A stretch of DNA of 64,000 nt from assembly GCA_013396755.1 (NCBI GenBank), contig VWZF01002914.1, positions 409,831 through 473,830 of the forward strand. Reading direction: 5' to 3'. Source of the stretch: Sclerurus mexicanus (taxonomy: Eukaryota; Chordata; Aves; Passeriformes; Furnariidae). The notes under the pieces are model-generated. The model did no database searches. It worked only from the letters and a program-made list of their open reading frames with translations, and was not told where the DNA came from. Position 1 is the first letter of the stretch. Each line of letters starts with the position of its first letter. The translations under genes and the position numbers were made by a program. Below, piece after piece: positions 24,725-38,045 of the stretch.

Positions 24725-27700
24725 TTATCTTTAGAAGTCCTCTGCTCTCACTTAATAACAGTGGGTTTTATAGTTGGAGATGGAGAACCTGTGTTGACAC
24801 AATAGAAGTAAAAATCAAACTGCAAGTTTAAAGGAGTTGCAGAAGTGTGCTCTGTCTAGCCAAGGAAATAAAATTCTTAGTCTCATCTGCCCCATCTAAC
24901 ATGCTTATGTATATTCATGTATGTCTATAAATAGGTAAATAAACCAATATACAGGCAGATAGATGTGAAAGAATCAATACATACTTGTTCAAACATTTCC
25001 TGTTTAGCTTGAATTTTACAGAGGGGCAGAATACACTTCTCTGAGAAGGGTCAAAAGCTTCATGCTAGAGGTGTCATTGAACATACCGCTCTTAAACATA
25101 AAGTTTATTTTTGCCAGACAGATAAAAGATTATTTTGTATTTCTTGGAGGGTTCATTTATTGGTTATTTTTTGCTTTGTGGTTTTGGGTTTTTTTTTAAT
25201 TAATCATTGCTTACTAACATAGACAGGAAGTGCATGAACAATTTGAACAGATTCACAGCCCTGCCTCTTCCTAGTTGTTGACACTGTTTTCAAATGTCAC
25301 TAAAAACAAGAGTAATTTAATGGTGATCATGTATTTCTAATGAATCCAAATGCTTTGGGATGAGCACCAGCTTTCATCTCAAACACTGTCAGGAGAATAT
25401 CCAGGGAAATTTACTGATATCAGCATACCAAAATAATTATGCCACTATTACTTACTTCCTGCATATGTGCTCTTTCTGGTTTCATGTATATGATTATGCA
25501 GAAATAGAACTGGAATGCCTAATAACACCAGGAACTGCTTTTGTACAACCCATGGAACGTATATGAGACTCAAGTAAATGGCTGTAGACAGACACTCTGC
25601 CTGTCACGCTGCCTACTATGAAAATCAGAGGACTCAATCCACTGAAACAACTTCCTTCAGAGACTACTCAGTGGGCAAAGCTGTCACAGCTGGATCCCCA
25701 ATTAGGGATCTGAGACAGGACTCTTAAAACTAATTTTTAACTCTGTTTCAAATGCCTGTGGGATTTGTACTTTTAGTATACCATATATTACCTTATATTA
25801 CAGCCTTTCCATGGAAATTTACACTGTACAAACAATTAAAGGAGATAAAAATAAATAAATGGTACACTTGTAGATGCATTGAAGCAATCTTGATGATATT
25901 TTCATTTTTACAATATTAATTTCAGGTCCATCTCCTATTTAAAAAGAGCAAAAATGGATTTTATAAACATTCCACCTTAAAATAAAAAAAAAATGTCTTT
26001 ATGATTATGATGAAATAAAATAGAGGTTGTGGACTCTAATATGAAATATATATACTTGAAATCGAGGGTTTCAATTTTGAGGATGCTAACAGATGAAAGT
26101 CTATCTAAGCACAGAACATCATTTGTGGGGGTGTTAGTAACCATATCTGTCAGTCAGGAGGCCACTGCTGCTATAGTCAACATTAAATCCTACTGCTGGA
26201 TGCTTCATTGGATGTTGGATTGCACTAAGCAATAAAGTACAAAAGAAAAGATTACTTGTTATCCCTACTGGCCAGAATTGCAGCTGCCATAAGTCACCAC
26301 ACCTTCACTAACCTTAGCATAGGAATGCTGAGATACAGTACACATTTCTTTAGAGATATAATTCATGATGTCTTTCTCTTCAGGAATGCATGCTCAGGTA
26401 TATATGTAGTTCCTAAAGCTCCATGAACTATAAAAATACACATTTGTGTCAGGACTATCCTATCTCCAGAATACAATTTCTAAAGCTGAAGTGTGGAGAC
26501 AGACAAGATGATTGCATTCAGACCAAAATTTAAAACCAAAACTCTGCCTGTGAAATTGGTTTGATCTGTAGACAAATATTAGCTCTGTTCACTATTAAAC
26601 TTGCAATTGTTTTAAAAGGACATATCAGTGAGTCCTGAAATGTTGAATAAATGTTAATAGGAAGTCACAGAAAATATTATAAGTGAGATAAAATATGCAA
26701 TGAAAAAGCATTTTCAATCTACAGCACAGAAACAACTGGATCCAAAAAAGAAAACATTACCAAATAGGCAGGTTCCATCTCAACAGATGGACAAAAAAGG
26801 CAAGAAAAGTACTGGAAGCTTGTTTAATTTTAATGAGCATAATCCTGATTATTATTATTTTTTAAAGCTGCTGACATGTAAATATATTACTTTTAAAGAT
26901 TAAATTCCATGATAACATTGACTGTTGAGCTACTTATTAGTTATCCTACATATCCTACAAGAGTAAAAATGCATGGGATTTATTGGTGCCATACCATAGT
27001 ATGCTCATGTAAAGCATTAAGGATTTGTATAATCTGTTAATCTAATTAGAATGAGGAAATAACAATTTGTAATGTTCTACCTTTTTTATTATTCATCCAA
27101 GACTAAGTATTATGAATGATTTTTTTCAAGTATTTCAATCATTTTTCTTTGGTACATTTGTACAGTTTGACAGCAGCAATTTAAAAATGAAGACCGAAGA
27201 GGGATTTGATTTTTATTTTTAATTATGGAAATGCAATCTTCTTCAAATCTACTTTCAAAATGATGACTAGAGGCTATTTGCTTAAGTGAACGGTGAACAG
27301 TATGAGAAGTGAATAATCAAACTTACTGTAGGAACTATAACTTATAAAATTATAATAAAAGGCTGCTAGATATAATACTAAAGGGAAAAATCATCAGAAT
27401 ATTGTATTGTATATCCTCTTAGAGTAAAAATAGCATCTTGTTGGAATGAAATAATCACATCTTGATGTAGGATAGCAGTCAAGAATGTTATGGGTATACT
27501 CTTCTAAATCCTGCTAAGAATTTTATATCTTGGCAAAATATTTAGAATATTTTAACCCTAATAATGACACAAACCCTGATTATTTAAGTGCATGTAGTAT
27601 GACCAATGTCACCAATGCAAGCCTTAAAAACTCAAATAGATAGAAAAAGAACAGTTCTTAGTACAAATTATACCTAGATCAAAACAAATTTTGGTAGAAC

Positions 27701-28439
27701 ATGACAATGAATTAAACAAACTGACATTGCTTATTCTGTGAGAAAACAAGATATATAAGCTTGGTTTCATATGAGTCAGTGAGAAATTTCCCATTGGTAA
27801 AGGCTGAGCAACTATTTGATTTTAGTTTTGTTTTTTTTTTTTTTTTTCCTGGTTAACAACTGTATTCACATTTCCAGTTCTGCTAATCTGACACTTTGAT
27901 TGCATGTTAGTGAATTTTATCCCTCACACTCTTCAAGAAGAAAAGATCTGACAAACCACTTTCTGAATTTACTAGCAACAGAAAAAAAGACCCTCTTACT
28001 ATTCATTTATCTTCAATATAAAAGTGCATCTGGACAAAGATCCATGGGAAAGAATATAATATCTATTAAATTTTAATCCTTGGCTCACTACCTATACAGA
28101 CCTAATTCCCATACTCTCCAGAGGAGCTTCAGTTTGAGTCGTGAAATATAACCAACCAACTGCAACAGAGTCAGTCAATCAATGTCATGAAGACAGTTTC
28201 AGCAAACTTAACTAAGAACTGTTTTGTGGGTTTTTTTCAATAGTAGAGAGAAAAAAAAAAAGGTAAGAAAACCACAATTTCACCTTTTCTTATTCTTTCC
28301 GTTCTTCTCACTTTCTTAGACCTTTCTTTAGTGATGGAAAGTTTTGCTGTCCCTAAGTTTCACTATACTAAAAATTTTTTGGTCTGGTTTCTTTAACTAA
28401 GTATTGATAACAGCAATAAGCTTATACATATTGCAAGAA

Positions 28440-28466
28440 CATATGCATATGTCATATGCATATGAC
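28440..28466. repeat. Tandem self-complementary 12-mers (CATATGCATATG)
   Basis: CATATGCATATG at 28440-28451 and again at 28453-28464 are each perfect palindromes. The 16 bases 28451-28466 form a further perfect palindrome. The repeat can extrude as a small cruciform and presents several ATGCATAT-type, POU-like cores. Confidence 0.85.
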
Positions 28467-28666
28467 AAAACTATTCTTAATTCAAATTAATTCTTATTTG
28501 GTGGGATGATTCTGCCTTGTCTTAGTTTTCAGCTGTCCTATCCTGCTATGCTTTACTGAGTGCATTAGCACTTCAGATCAATCTCATAGTCTACAGCCAT
28601 GTATTACTCATCTCATTTCTGTATGTTCCCTCTTGTTTGACTCATTGTCCACACTGCTGAACATTT

Positions 28667-29113
28667 ATGGTGACAGATAAATCAGAATCTTTGGGGTTGA
28701 TGGACTATCCAGTTTTATCACCTCTTACTATTATTTATCCCTTCTCGTATGTTGGTATGGCAGTTACAGAACAGCACCATTTTCTTCATTTCCCAGAAGG
28801 GCAATGCAACAAAGGGAATGGAATATATCCTGTGCAACTTCAGACATTTATCTCCTCTAAGAGTAGCTGTCTAAAGCAATTCAGATGGACCAAGTCCAGT
28901 AGCGCCCATTTCTCTCCAATGAGTAGGGGGAGTTTAGGAAGGTTAGCTGAGATCCAGTCATCTGAAATCCTTGAATCTAGGGCTATTTATTTTAAACATA
29001 AACAAAATGAAGAGTCAAATTATGAATATGTGAATACTTGTATTAAGAGTTGTACAAGAAGAACAGATCTAAATGTTATTGAAATAATTGAGCTAATGAA
29101 GGTTGCCTTGTAG
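28667..29113 (+). other. Longest open frame in the window (148 codons), unknown
   Basis: An ATG at 28667 opens 148 codons ending at a TAG. The protein would have an unremarkable mixed composition with no signal peptide, transmembrane helix, zinc finger or catalytic motif that I can see. The middle is Ser-rich (about residues 62-92), and residues 107-148 are charged and could be helical. I recognise no family. There is no strong Kozak context or promoter, and no splice-site pair that obviously makes it an exon. In AT-rich DNA this length is near the upper end of what chance gives, so a chance frame is the default reading. A single-exon relic or a lineage-specific transcript remains possible. 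Confidence 0.15.
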
Positions 29114-29566
29114 AGCAACAAAGAATGTCTCTGTAACACTGAACAACATATTCTGTTTACTCAGATAATGGCATTTTACACAAAATAACTGTATTAGTGG
29201 ATCCTGTTAAAACCTGATACTGGTTTTGGTTTTTTGTTGCTTTTTTTTGTTTGTTTGGTTTGGTTGTTTTTTTTTTTCCTTAGGTACTTTCCATGATCTA
29301 GTCCTTTGAAAATGAGATGAACAGGGCATATGAAAGGACCAAACAACAGATGAAGAAAATATAAGGCTAGAAGTGAATAAAATACTGGTTTTCTTTTCAT
29401 TCGCTTCGATGTCCAGCTCTCAGTTCTTTTCTGTAGTACGTACTGTCTTCTTAGTTGAAAATGTGACTTATTAGCAACACAGGAAGACTTAAAGTTCCAG
29501 TTTTTACTAGGCAACTACAACGACAACATCAAAAATTAATTGCTTTTAAAGAAATTGGGTTTTGGC

Positions 29567-29642
29567 TTGGTTTTTTTTTTTTGTTGTTTGTTTGTTTTGT
29601 GGGGGGGTTTTTGTGGGTTTGGTTTTTTTTTTTTTTTTTTTT
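29567..29642 (+). repeat. 76-base strictly T/G tract
   Basis: Every base from 29567 to 29642 is T or G, including a G7 run (29601-29607) and ending in about 20 T. It is the longest and purest of several T/G-only or (on the other strand) A/C-only tracts in the window. Confidence 0.9.
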
Positions 29643-32600
29643 AATTAGTTTATACAGGTCAGATTCAAGCCTGACAGAATACAGTAACAAAGTAACTGCC
29701 TGAAAAATAAAACATTTCTGTTGTTCATGTCCACTCGAGGTCACAAATAATTTCAGGTCTTTTTGAAAAGTGTATCATTTTTTATAGTGTATGCTTTGAT
29801 GGCTCTAATGTCCTTTTGGCTGTGTTTGCTAGAGAAGACAAAGGGCTGCATTTTACTTGTAAACATTAGAACATTACCCACAAAGAAATTTTAAGCACCT
29901 CTTTCTATACAGCTGCTTTATGTGTAACTTTCATAGCAGGGGTGCAACTTTTACAGTTAGCATTGCTGCATTTTGCAAATGAGCAGTGAAAGCTGAGCAA
30001 GGACAATTGTGACAAACCCAATCTTTACTTGCACAAGGCATAAATTGGCCAGGATCCCTAAAAATATCAAGTGCCTTGTGTCAGTCATTTACTTATTTAA
30101 ACAGTGTTTTTCCTTTAACAACAAGCTGTATGTTATGACAAACCTAATAGGGACTGATTGATATGGAATTACGCTGGTAGAGCCCTTGCAGTTGTTCTAG
30201 CATCAAGTTCTCCAGAATTTCTTAATGACCATTGCATAACCAACTCTTCCTCTCCCCAGAACTTGTTACATACTGTGGAAGCAAACATATGACTTTCTTT
30301 TCTGACACTTTTCAAATGGTTTTTATTTTAAACATTACCAAAAAGACTGTGAAGGCTGCCACAATGCCCTCTAATTGGGCTAAAAATGGGCGAAAGCTTT
30401 TAAAAAAACTTACACAGGAAGAGTTTAGTTTGTAGAAAAACTACAAAAAGAGATTGCTCCTACCATCTTTGTTATTTCTCATTAAGACCACCTGTACTAC
30501 AATCTTGTCTTCTTTAAACTGTTTTTTGCACAACAATGCCTGCATACAAAAAGATATTAGAATTAAAAGCTGTAGGTGTACTCACTCTCAGAAAATCTCA
30601 AATTTCCTCAAAAAAAAAAGAAAAAAGAAAAATATGCAGTATTTCTGTACACTACTAAACCACTGTAACTGTTCTATAATGAATATTTCCAGTCCTGGTT
30701 ATTTCTAGCCACCCAAAACAGCGTGTTCTGCTTGTGTAATGAGTATTTAATTTATAGATTCATATGCACACTCACTTCTGTACAAGCTGAACTCCATCAT
30801 AAGCATCCTCTTCATTTCACTTACCTTGATTTACCCTCAGAATCACTTTGAAGACTGCAATATACAGAAATGATTAAAAGGGATTAAAAGCAAAAAAGGG
30901 GGCCCGATCAAGGAATCCACGTAGGAACAGTAAATAGTACCACCAGGATTAATTTTTTTTTAATATTTTCTTCTAGAATCAACATATCACAAAACAGCAT
31001 GCCGTGTTGAAGACAAGTAGTAAAAGAATCTGACTGCCATGACCACAGCTGTGTTTGAACCAGGTTTGTCTAGTGCTAAACAAAGAACAAGCAATTTGCT
31101 ACCTCTGCAATTCTTTGAAAGTGTGTTTGGAAGGACCCAAGGATGTGTTCAGTAGATCTATTTTTTTCTGAATTTCTGACTTTCAAATAATGAAAATTTC
31201 AAAGGCAAAGAAAAAACTAGGCAGATTATGTTTTCAAACACACACAAAATGGGTTTTATTCTTCTATTACTTATGTATCATTAACTTCTATTTCAAACTT
31301 CTTCCTGTAAAGCAAAATGCAATACATGCTTACAACTGCGTGAATGATAGGAGGGAGGTCTTAGTTTTTTGATGGTTTTGCTAATCACTTCTAATACAAT
31401 GGTGAGTGGATTAACAGATGCTGCCAATAGTCTCTGGGGATGTGCAAGTACATTAAGATGACTTTGCAATGCATCACTCCTGCTTGCAATGTAATTAAGT
31501 TACAGTTTTCTGTACATAATTTCATTAATATGGATTAGTCAAAATATCAATGCACAAATAAATGCAGACTTGCAAAATGTGTATGTCAATAAAATAAACA
31601 TAGCGTTCTAGTAACAAGGTAGGAGTCTAACTTCCACAAGAAGCCTGTTCAATACTGCTACTCAATTGTCATTCACACGAGTAACTGAGGTTATCTGAAC
31701 TGTGCAGTTATGACCACCTCCTTTTGACAATTCCTCACTATTCTAATATGCTGTGAGAAATGCTTTTTTTCCCCCAGTTCTCCAAAGGTGGACTCTTCTG
31801 TTTACTTGAATCAATTCTCTGGGATATCATCCTATGAAAGCAAAGGTGAAAAGGAGCTCTGCAGGATGAATTAACTGAAGTAAGGCAGCTCATAAGGGAG
31901 CCAGCAGCCCATCACAAGAGACCACAGAGTCAGCAAAGAATCTGTCACATTTATTGTCAAGAGGAAAATGAAATTTGAAAGAAACATAAAAGAAATCTTG
32001 ACTGTCTACCTGGTGAGAAATTATGCGTCCAAAGCTAATATGGTTTTCATACAATATTAGTTTGGTTTTCATATAGTACTTTGATGTGTACCTTTCTGAT
32101 ACACAAATACTGTGATCTTTAGAAACTTCCTTAAATGAACAACTTACAAATGGGAACTAAACAGTAACTAAGAATTAATGCATCTAGTCTCAGTCCTTTA
32201 AAGAGAGGAGGCATTATGTTGAAAAAGAAATTAGGGACTCGAGGTTTATTTTCTACCTCACTCCTTTGCTTTCCTTTCTCTTTCTTTCCTTTTCCTTTGA
32301 AAATTAATTACACTTATAAGCATGTACAGTTCTATTTGTAACTTGTCCATAGTTAGCTTTATAGAATATTATTCAGGAAATAAAAATTGCATACAAATTT
32401 ATGTTTCCACACTTACTACACTGTCAAAGCCTTTGGGAGGGAAGAATTGTCATAAACTAACCAAGAATAGGTAAAAGATTTAGATTTACTGACCTTTAGG
32501 TTATTTTTACAGTTAATGTCACAGTAATAAATAAAGAAGTAAAACCATAAATGCAGTATAATATAAAATACTTTTAGATCTCTCAGAGGGATAGAAAAGA

Positions 32601-33633
32601 CAAAACAAAATATATAGGCTCCTAGTTAAGTATTTTTATAGTGAAATATTAATATCTTTATATTTTTCATCCTGAGTTTATATAGATGAATGACAAATAA
32701 GATCTTCTGGCTCAGTTGTGTTTGCAGATTAGCACTGTTTGAGTCAGGGAGAATTAAGCTCTTTCACCTCCCACAGCAAAGGCAAAGGTGATGAGTTTCT
32801 ATTAATACAGCTAATAAAATCCTACACTGCAGTAGACTATCACAAATAAATCATGCATTTCCAGCACCAGGCATTAAGATGTTGTACACTGAAGATAAGA
32901 CTGATGCAAGCAAAAGAGACTCAAGTATAAACGCATAGAGATTTACAATGTTGTTCTACAGAGAACAAAATGGCTTACAATTCTATACAGCTGCTTAAGA
33001 AAAACTAACAGACAAAGTGAACAAAAGCCAAATGGTGTTTTCTGAAAAGATAGGAGGGTAACATAGTCTTCAAGCATGAAATAAATTAATAATTATGATA
33101 ATTCACTCATCTGAGCTTGTTTTCCAGCAAGTTCCCTGTTGGTTTCTTAATGAGGCTAATAATGTATAATCTTTAAAACTGAAACTCTCAGAGGAAAGTT
33201 TACATTTCAGGGAAAAAAAAAAAAAAAAGAAAAAGAGAGACAAAGTGCCTTAAGAGTAACCTTAAGTCTCACTGGATAGATCCAAACAAGTGATATTGTA
33301 AGCCTTAGGAGAAGCTTCTGCCCAAGTTGTGCATCAACACACTAGAGCTCCTCATACCCAGAAGCATCTGTTTATAGATACCAAAACCACATTAGGATCA
33401 AAGACTAGGCAGTATATCACCGTACTCTGCCTCATACACAAGCTATGAAATAAATGGTCTGTTTTTCTTCTACCCATCCTATCTCTTGGAAAACTATGCA
33501 AGATTTAATAATAAAAACACATATCTTCCTATTACTGGCTGACAATGAGCTTGCTTTTGAAGGAAGGATCTGACAGGCAGGGAAAGGTAGCCACCTGCCT
33601 GTAGAAAAGCAAAACCAGACATTTAAGAGTGCA

Positions 33634-34037
33634 ATCACAGATATTATAGAAACAGAATCATTGAAATGTTTAGGTTGGAAAATACCTCTAAGATCACTGA
33701 ATCCAATCATTAACTAAGTCCACCACTAAATCATGTCCCTAAATGCTACAACTATACATCTTTTAAACACCTCCGGGGATGCTAACTACATCACTTCCCT
33801 ATTCAAATGCTTAGCAACCCCTTCTGCGAAGAAATTTTTCCTCATATTTAATCTACACCTTCACTGGTTGCAACTTCAGGCCATTCTTTCTTATGACTTG
33901 TTACCTGTGAGAAGAGATTGACCACCACCTGACTACAATCTCCTTTCAGGAAGTTATAGAGAGCAACAAGGTCTTCTTTGACTGCCCTTCTCTCCAAACT
34001 AAACAATCCCAGTTACCTCGGCTGCTCCTCATTATAG
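33634..34037 (-). mobile_element. CR1 LINE, antisense 3' portion
   Basis: Read on the minus strand this is a CR1 tail. The plus strand begins with degenerate copies of the reverse-complemented terminal repeat (atcacag..tatagaaacagaatcattg), then 'tttaggttggaaaatacctctaagatcactgaatccaatc'. It continues through the 'aaatttttcctcatatttaatctacacctt' and 'tctccaaactaaacaatcccag' segments of the family. It ends in the ORF2 3' coding region and is 5'-truncated. Short open frames over it are debris. Confidence 0.92.
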
Positions 34038-37000
34038 AAAAGATATATAAAACAAAAGACATGAACACTGATATTAGAATGAAAATTAAAAAAAAACCCA
34101 ACACCTAAGAAGTGCAGAACAGCTTCTCTCCCTTATGTCTGAAATTTTAATTAAAATTAAAAAAAAAAAAAAGGCATGACATCAGAATTGTAGCTATTAC
34201 AGCAGGGCAAAGGAGAGTGATGCTTGTTTGATATGGTATTAGTAAGTTAATAATGTGATAAATCTACTTATTACTTAACATTAATCCCAGAAACTATTGA
34301 GAAGCACTTGATAAAATCTGCCCTTAGAGAAATGACTTTCTCCTTGTTTGAGGAACACATCTAATTGGGTTTGAAAATGGCATCTGATCTGCTAATCTGA
34401 CAATTCTGAATGAATTGGTCTCTTAGGTTTTAAACACTGATAAATCTACAACTGCTGGACTTTCAGTAGCATTCTCATTTTTAACTGTTTTTGAGATGAA
34501 TCAATGCACATTTGGACAGATCACTCTCTCTCTTTCATCTTGATTAATCCATTAAAGTTAATGCTTTCAACCTCATCTGCAGCAGAATCCCATTGAAAAC
34601 CTGGGAAAGCGAGTCAATTATGGAAAGAAGGCGATGCCACATCACAGTCCTTAATGTCCCCATTCTGATAACCTGATTAGTAGATCTAAAATGTTAGGGA
34701 ATTATTTTTAAGACACAAGGATCTGAGTTACTGACTGCAAGAAGTAGATTACTTTTGTCAGCTGTGTAAGAATATAAAAGGAATTCAACTAAATGACTAG
34801 TAGACTTCAGTGCAGAGTACAAGTAGTGAAGAACATTCCTAGTCACGTAATGTTTGTAATGTAAATATAGATCAGTGACATAGAGAAGTATAAAAATTTA
34901 GAGCAGTAACAATGTTGAAGACATTTACTGATACACAATAAACACATGAAAATAAAGAGCACAATTACAGGACTACCTCAGGTTTTTTCTCTGTCCTGTC
35001 ACATAAGAAACTTATTTTGCTTCTTCTGAACATGTTCAACAAAAAGTTTCCAATACTGCACACTAGTAGCAGTCATTGAACTTATGATAAAATAACTGAT
35101 AGAGCAATGATAAAATATGATTAACAACTAAAATAATGTGCTTATAACACAAGAGTGTCTTGCAAAATATAAATGACAGATATCAAAGAAATTCAGAGCA
35201 ATCACTTTCTGCATCAAGTAGTGTTTTAAAATTTAGGATGCTTCAAAGTGCATTTTAAATCTCCAGAAAATACCCTGCTAAAAAAAACCAACCAATCAAA
35301 CAAAATAAAAGCCCCAACAAAATAAAAACCAAAACCCAAATGACAGAAAAACAAACTACATTTTTATAAGCAGCTATTCAGGCTTAGGTAGATGCAGCCC
35401 ATCTCTATTGAACCAATAATGCTCTCAAGTGGATACTGCCTTATGTGAAATTTTTATTTCTTCAGGTACTCTTCAGATGAAATCAGTGTTTTGTATAAAG
35501 CATAAGCATATATAAACATATGTAAGTTTCTAACAAGTTATAATTAGAACAAGACAAAATACACTAAAGACCTTTGAAATTCTAACTTAGCAGTTGTTTT
35601 AAGAAATTTATTCCTTACCAGTAGCTGGAACAAATGAAATACATATCACACTCAAAGGAATTTCAGAAATTTCAATTATGAATATACCCAGTATTCTTAA
35701 CATTGCTTTGCTTTTCTATTAATAATAGAACATTCTTCATATGCACACAAGAACAGTGGACTGCACCTTCAGTAATAGAGGAATAGATGAATTCCACTAT
35801 TTTGAGAAATTTTGGTGGAGGAAGGAATGAAAACCATTCTACACCACAAAAATTTGGAGCATTAAATTCTTGTCATTAAAAAAATCCAAAATGATAAGTC
35901 ATTTCATTTGGACCAGGGTATCATTCTCAAATTTAGAAATTTTCAGAGCCATTCTTCTTCTTACAAAAAAAAAACCACAACAAAAAAAAAACAAAAAACA
36001 CAAAACCCTGAAACCAAAACAAATAAAAAGAAACAAACAAAAAACAAACTACAGAAATCCCCATTTTTTTTCACTAGAACCGGACTGGGACTTTAAATCA
36101 TATGACAAGTGGTTGGCCTTTAAGCCATTTTTTTAATGGCATTTTAAAGCACAGCAGCACAGAAGTTGCTGAGGTGTCTCAGCGGAAAGAGGCACACTAT
36201 GATGAGCACCTGAGTCACAACTGTAATAATCAATTTGGAGATGCACTGAGAAACCTGATAAAGAGAAAAGACAATTTGCTAAGAAAACCCTTCCTCTGAA
36301 CAGAAATCAGCAGGAGGGGAGAACCCTCAGAGACCTGCAGTAACCTCTGAGTGCAGATTGTTGGTACTTACCATTTTGTAATGCCTCTTTTAGAGTTTAC
36401 CACCTTTTCCACGGATTAAGGAAATTCATGTCAGACAATCCCTGACACAGGGTGAACCTTTGATTTTAGGTTCCTCCAGAAAATGAGGAAATCCTAAATG
36501 AATGATTTGTGAAAAGTTCAGCATGTGACGTGTCTAGAATGACAGGAATTTCTTGTACTAGTAGGAATGAAATTCCATTTTCCAGAGTATAATTCAAGAA
36601 TTAAACCTTTCTGCAGATCTTCTGTTCCTTTAATTCACCACTGAAGGTTTAACACCACAGGGAGTGAGCTCTGACAACACTGCCTGCTTTGATCACATGA
36701 GAGTGCTCTGCTCTGCTTGTGTAAGTATAGCCTTGCCCATCCAATTGTACAGACAGCCCGTCTCAATTTTCCATCTCAACTTTGTCACCTTAATTATATT
36801 CTTCTAACACCTTATGTTTTCAATCCGACTTCCCTAAAGACATGATTCAGCAGAATAACACTGACTGAGCATCCCTGATGTCAGCATTTGAACCCAAAAG
36901 TTATTTCTTTGATTTCAAACAAGGTTGGAAAAGGCCAACAAATAAATGCTGGGAAAGAGATATCTGGATGGTTCAAAGAAATGCTGTGTATCCTTACAGA

Positions 37001-37097
37001 AGAAAAGGTGGCAGCCTGAGCCCATCATGAGATGTGACTTGATTGGAAACCATGCTCCTCAAGTTCATGGCTTTCTTAGTAATTTTTTTTTTTTTTT
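34038..37097. other. Non-coding DNA, possible conserved element at 34.3-34.7 kb
   Basis: No gene is recognised. A balanced, low-repeat stretch at about 34330-34690 contains TTGATTAATCC- and TCAATTA-type homeodomain-like sites. It looks like unique sequence under constraint, but this is only an impression. A/C-rich tracts lie at about 35281-35340 and 35963-36056 and account for the Lys/Gln/Thr-rich open frames there. Confidence 0.4.
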
Positions 37098-37134
37098 NNN
37101 NNNNNNNNNNNNNNNNNNNNNNNNNNNNNNNNNN
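37098..37134. other. Assembly gap (37 Ns)
   Basis: Thirty-seven Ns follow a T run (37083-37097) and precede a G-rich stretch (GTGGGGGAGG). Homopolymer-T on one side and G-run on the other are typical of sequence that fails in sequencing. The true missing length may differ from 37. Any open frame crossing it is meaningless. Confidence 0.95.
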
Positions 37135-37979
37135 GTGGGGGAGGAAAGCTAGCAGTTGGAAAAATGAGAAATCCTACTATATGACATCAATAACAACATG
37201 AACACAGAAGAATGATATGCAGATTTTGCATCTTTATAGCAAAGATCCCTGCCTTTTGAATTAATTAACAGCAGCAGTAATGTGTATTGTCTATATCAAC
37301 ATTGAAATAAAACAGGCCCAGAATACATTTCTTAGTCCTGAAGTCAGATGACATCTGCTCACATATTCTCTACAGAGCAAAGTTATTGTTTGGTTCTGTT
37401 CTCATTTTGTAAGTTGTTTTCATTTTCTGTTTTCAAGTGTCTGAAATAATAGGACTAACAATAAAAGGACTAATAATAGGACTGCGGTCACTCACAGTGG
37501 TGTTTTTTATAGTAACTGCTTCTGTGCCATAGTCTGGGATAAGACATGACAGCACATGGGAGTATTTGTTAGTGAAAGCATGTTGAGATAGTGATGGAAA
37601 ACTGTGGAGGGAGTCAAACCTGATTTTATGTAGTTCGTACTTCACAATGGCCTCTGGCATTTACTCCCCCAGGCACTGCCTCAAAGAGCACTGGCCAGCC
37701 CAGACTACTGATGAATCAAGGACCATGCTAATAAGAAGCCTAGATGAGCATAGGTCAGGGCTTGAGTTGGTGCTTTGGCCCTGTTTTACTTATTATAAAG
37801 ATTACTGCTGTAGAGCCAGCAGGACACAGAGTTGGGAGATGGACAGAAAAGCTGGATTTAGATGAGAGACTGTCCAAATGGTTTCACTTAAGTTGACTTG
37901 CAAAAAAAGAACAGTAAAGTTTGGAAATCATAAATATGTTTATGTTGGATCATTCCAAGTTTTCTCCAAACTAAGCCCG

Positions 37980-38045
37980 TATCACAGAATCACAGAATAT
38001 GCTGAGTTGGAAGGGACCCACAAGGATCACTGAGTCCAAATGACA
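37980..38045 (-). mobile_element. CR1 LINE, antisense 3' tip
   Basis: About 65 bp match the extreme 3' end of CR1 in reverse: two copies of the terminal repeat (ATCACAGAAT, CACAGAAT), then 'atgctgagttggaagggacccacaaggatcactgagtcc'. The identity to the family end is high, so this is a younger but very severely 5'-truncated insertion. Confidence 0.9.

Larger units (their letters stand above)
19651..33633. other. Long unique non-coding stretch with low-complexity tracts
   Basis: No gene is recognised in this 14-kb stretch. It holds a 17-bp exact tandem duplication (20302-20335), a poly-A block with an N (24673-24720), T/G-rich tracts (about 25165-25199, 29220-29277, 29567-29642), a T run (27831-27847), a nested palindrome (28440-28466), a 148-codon open frame (28667-29113), a C/T-rich stretch (about 32250-32300) and a poly-A run near 33211-33228. 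Other open frames are short and without recognisable motifs. Confidence 0.5.

Noticed and set aside
35870..36136. Lys/Gln-rich open frames
   Set aside because: They are translation of an A/C-only low-complexity tract.
36915..36940. 'aaggttggaaaaggccaac' resembling a CR1 3' end word
   Set aside because: An isolated match. Neither the terminal repeats nor the rest of the CR1 tail is present.
36946..37152. Open frame crossing the N gap
   Set aside because: The frame depends on unknown bases and a T run.
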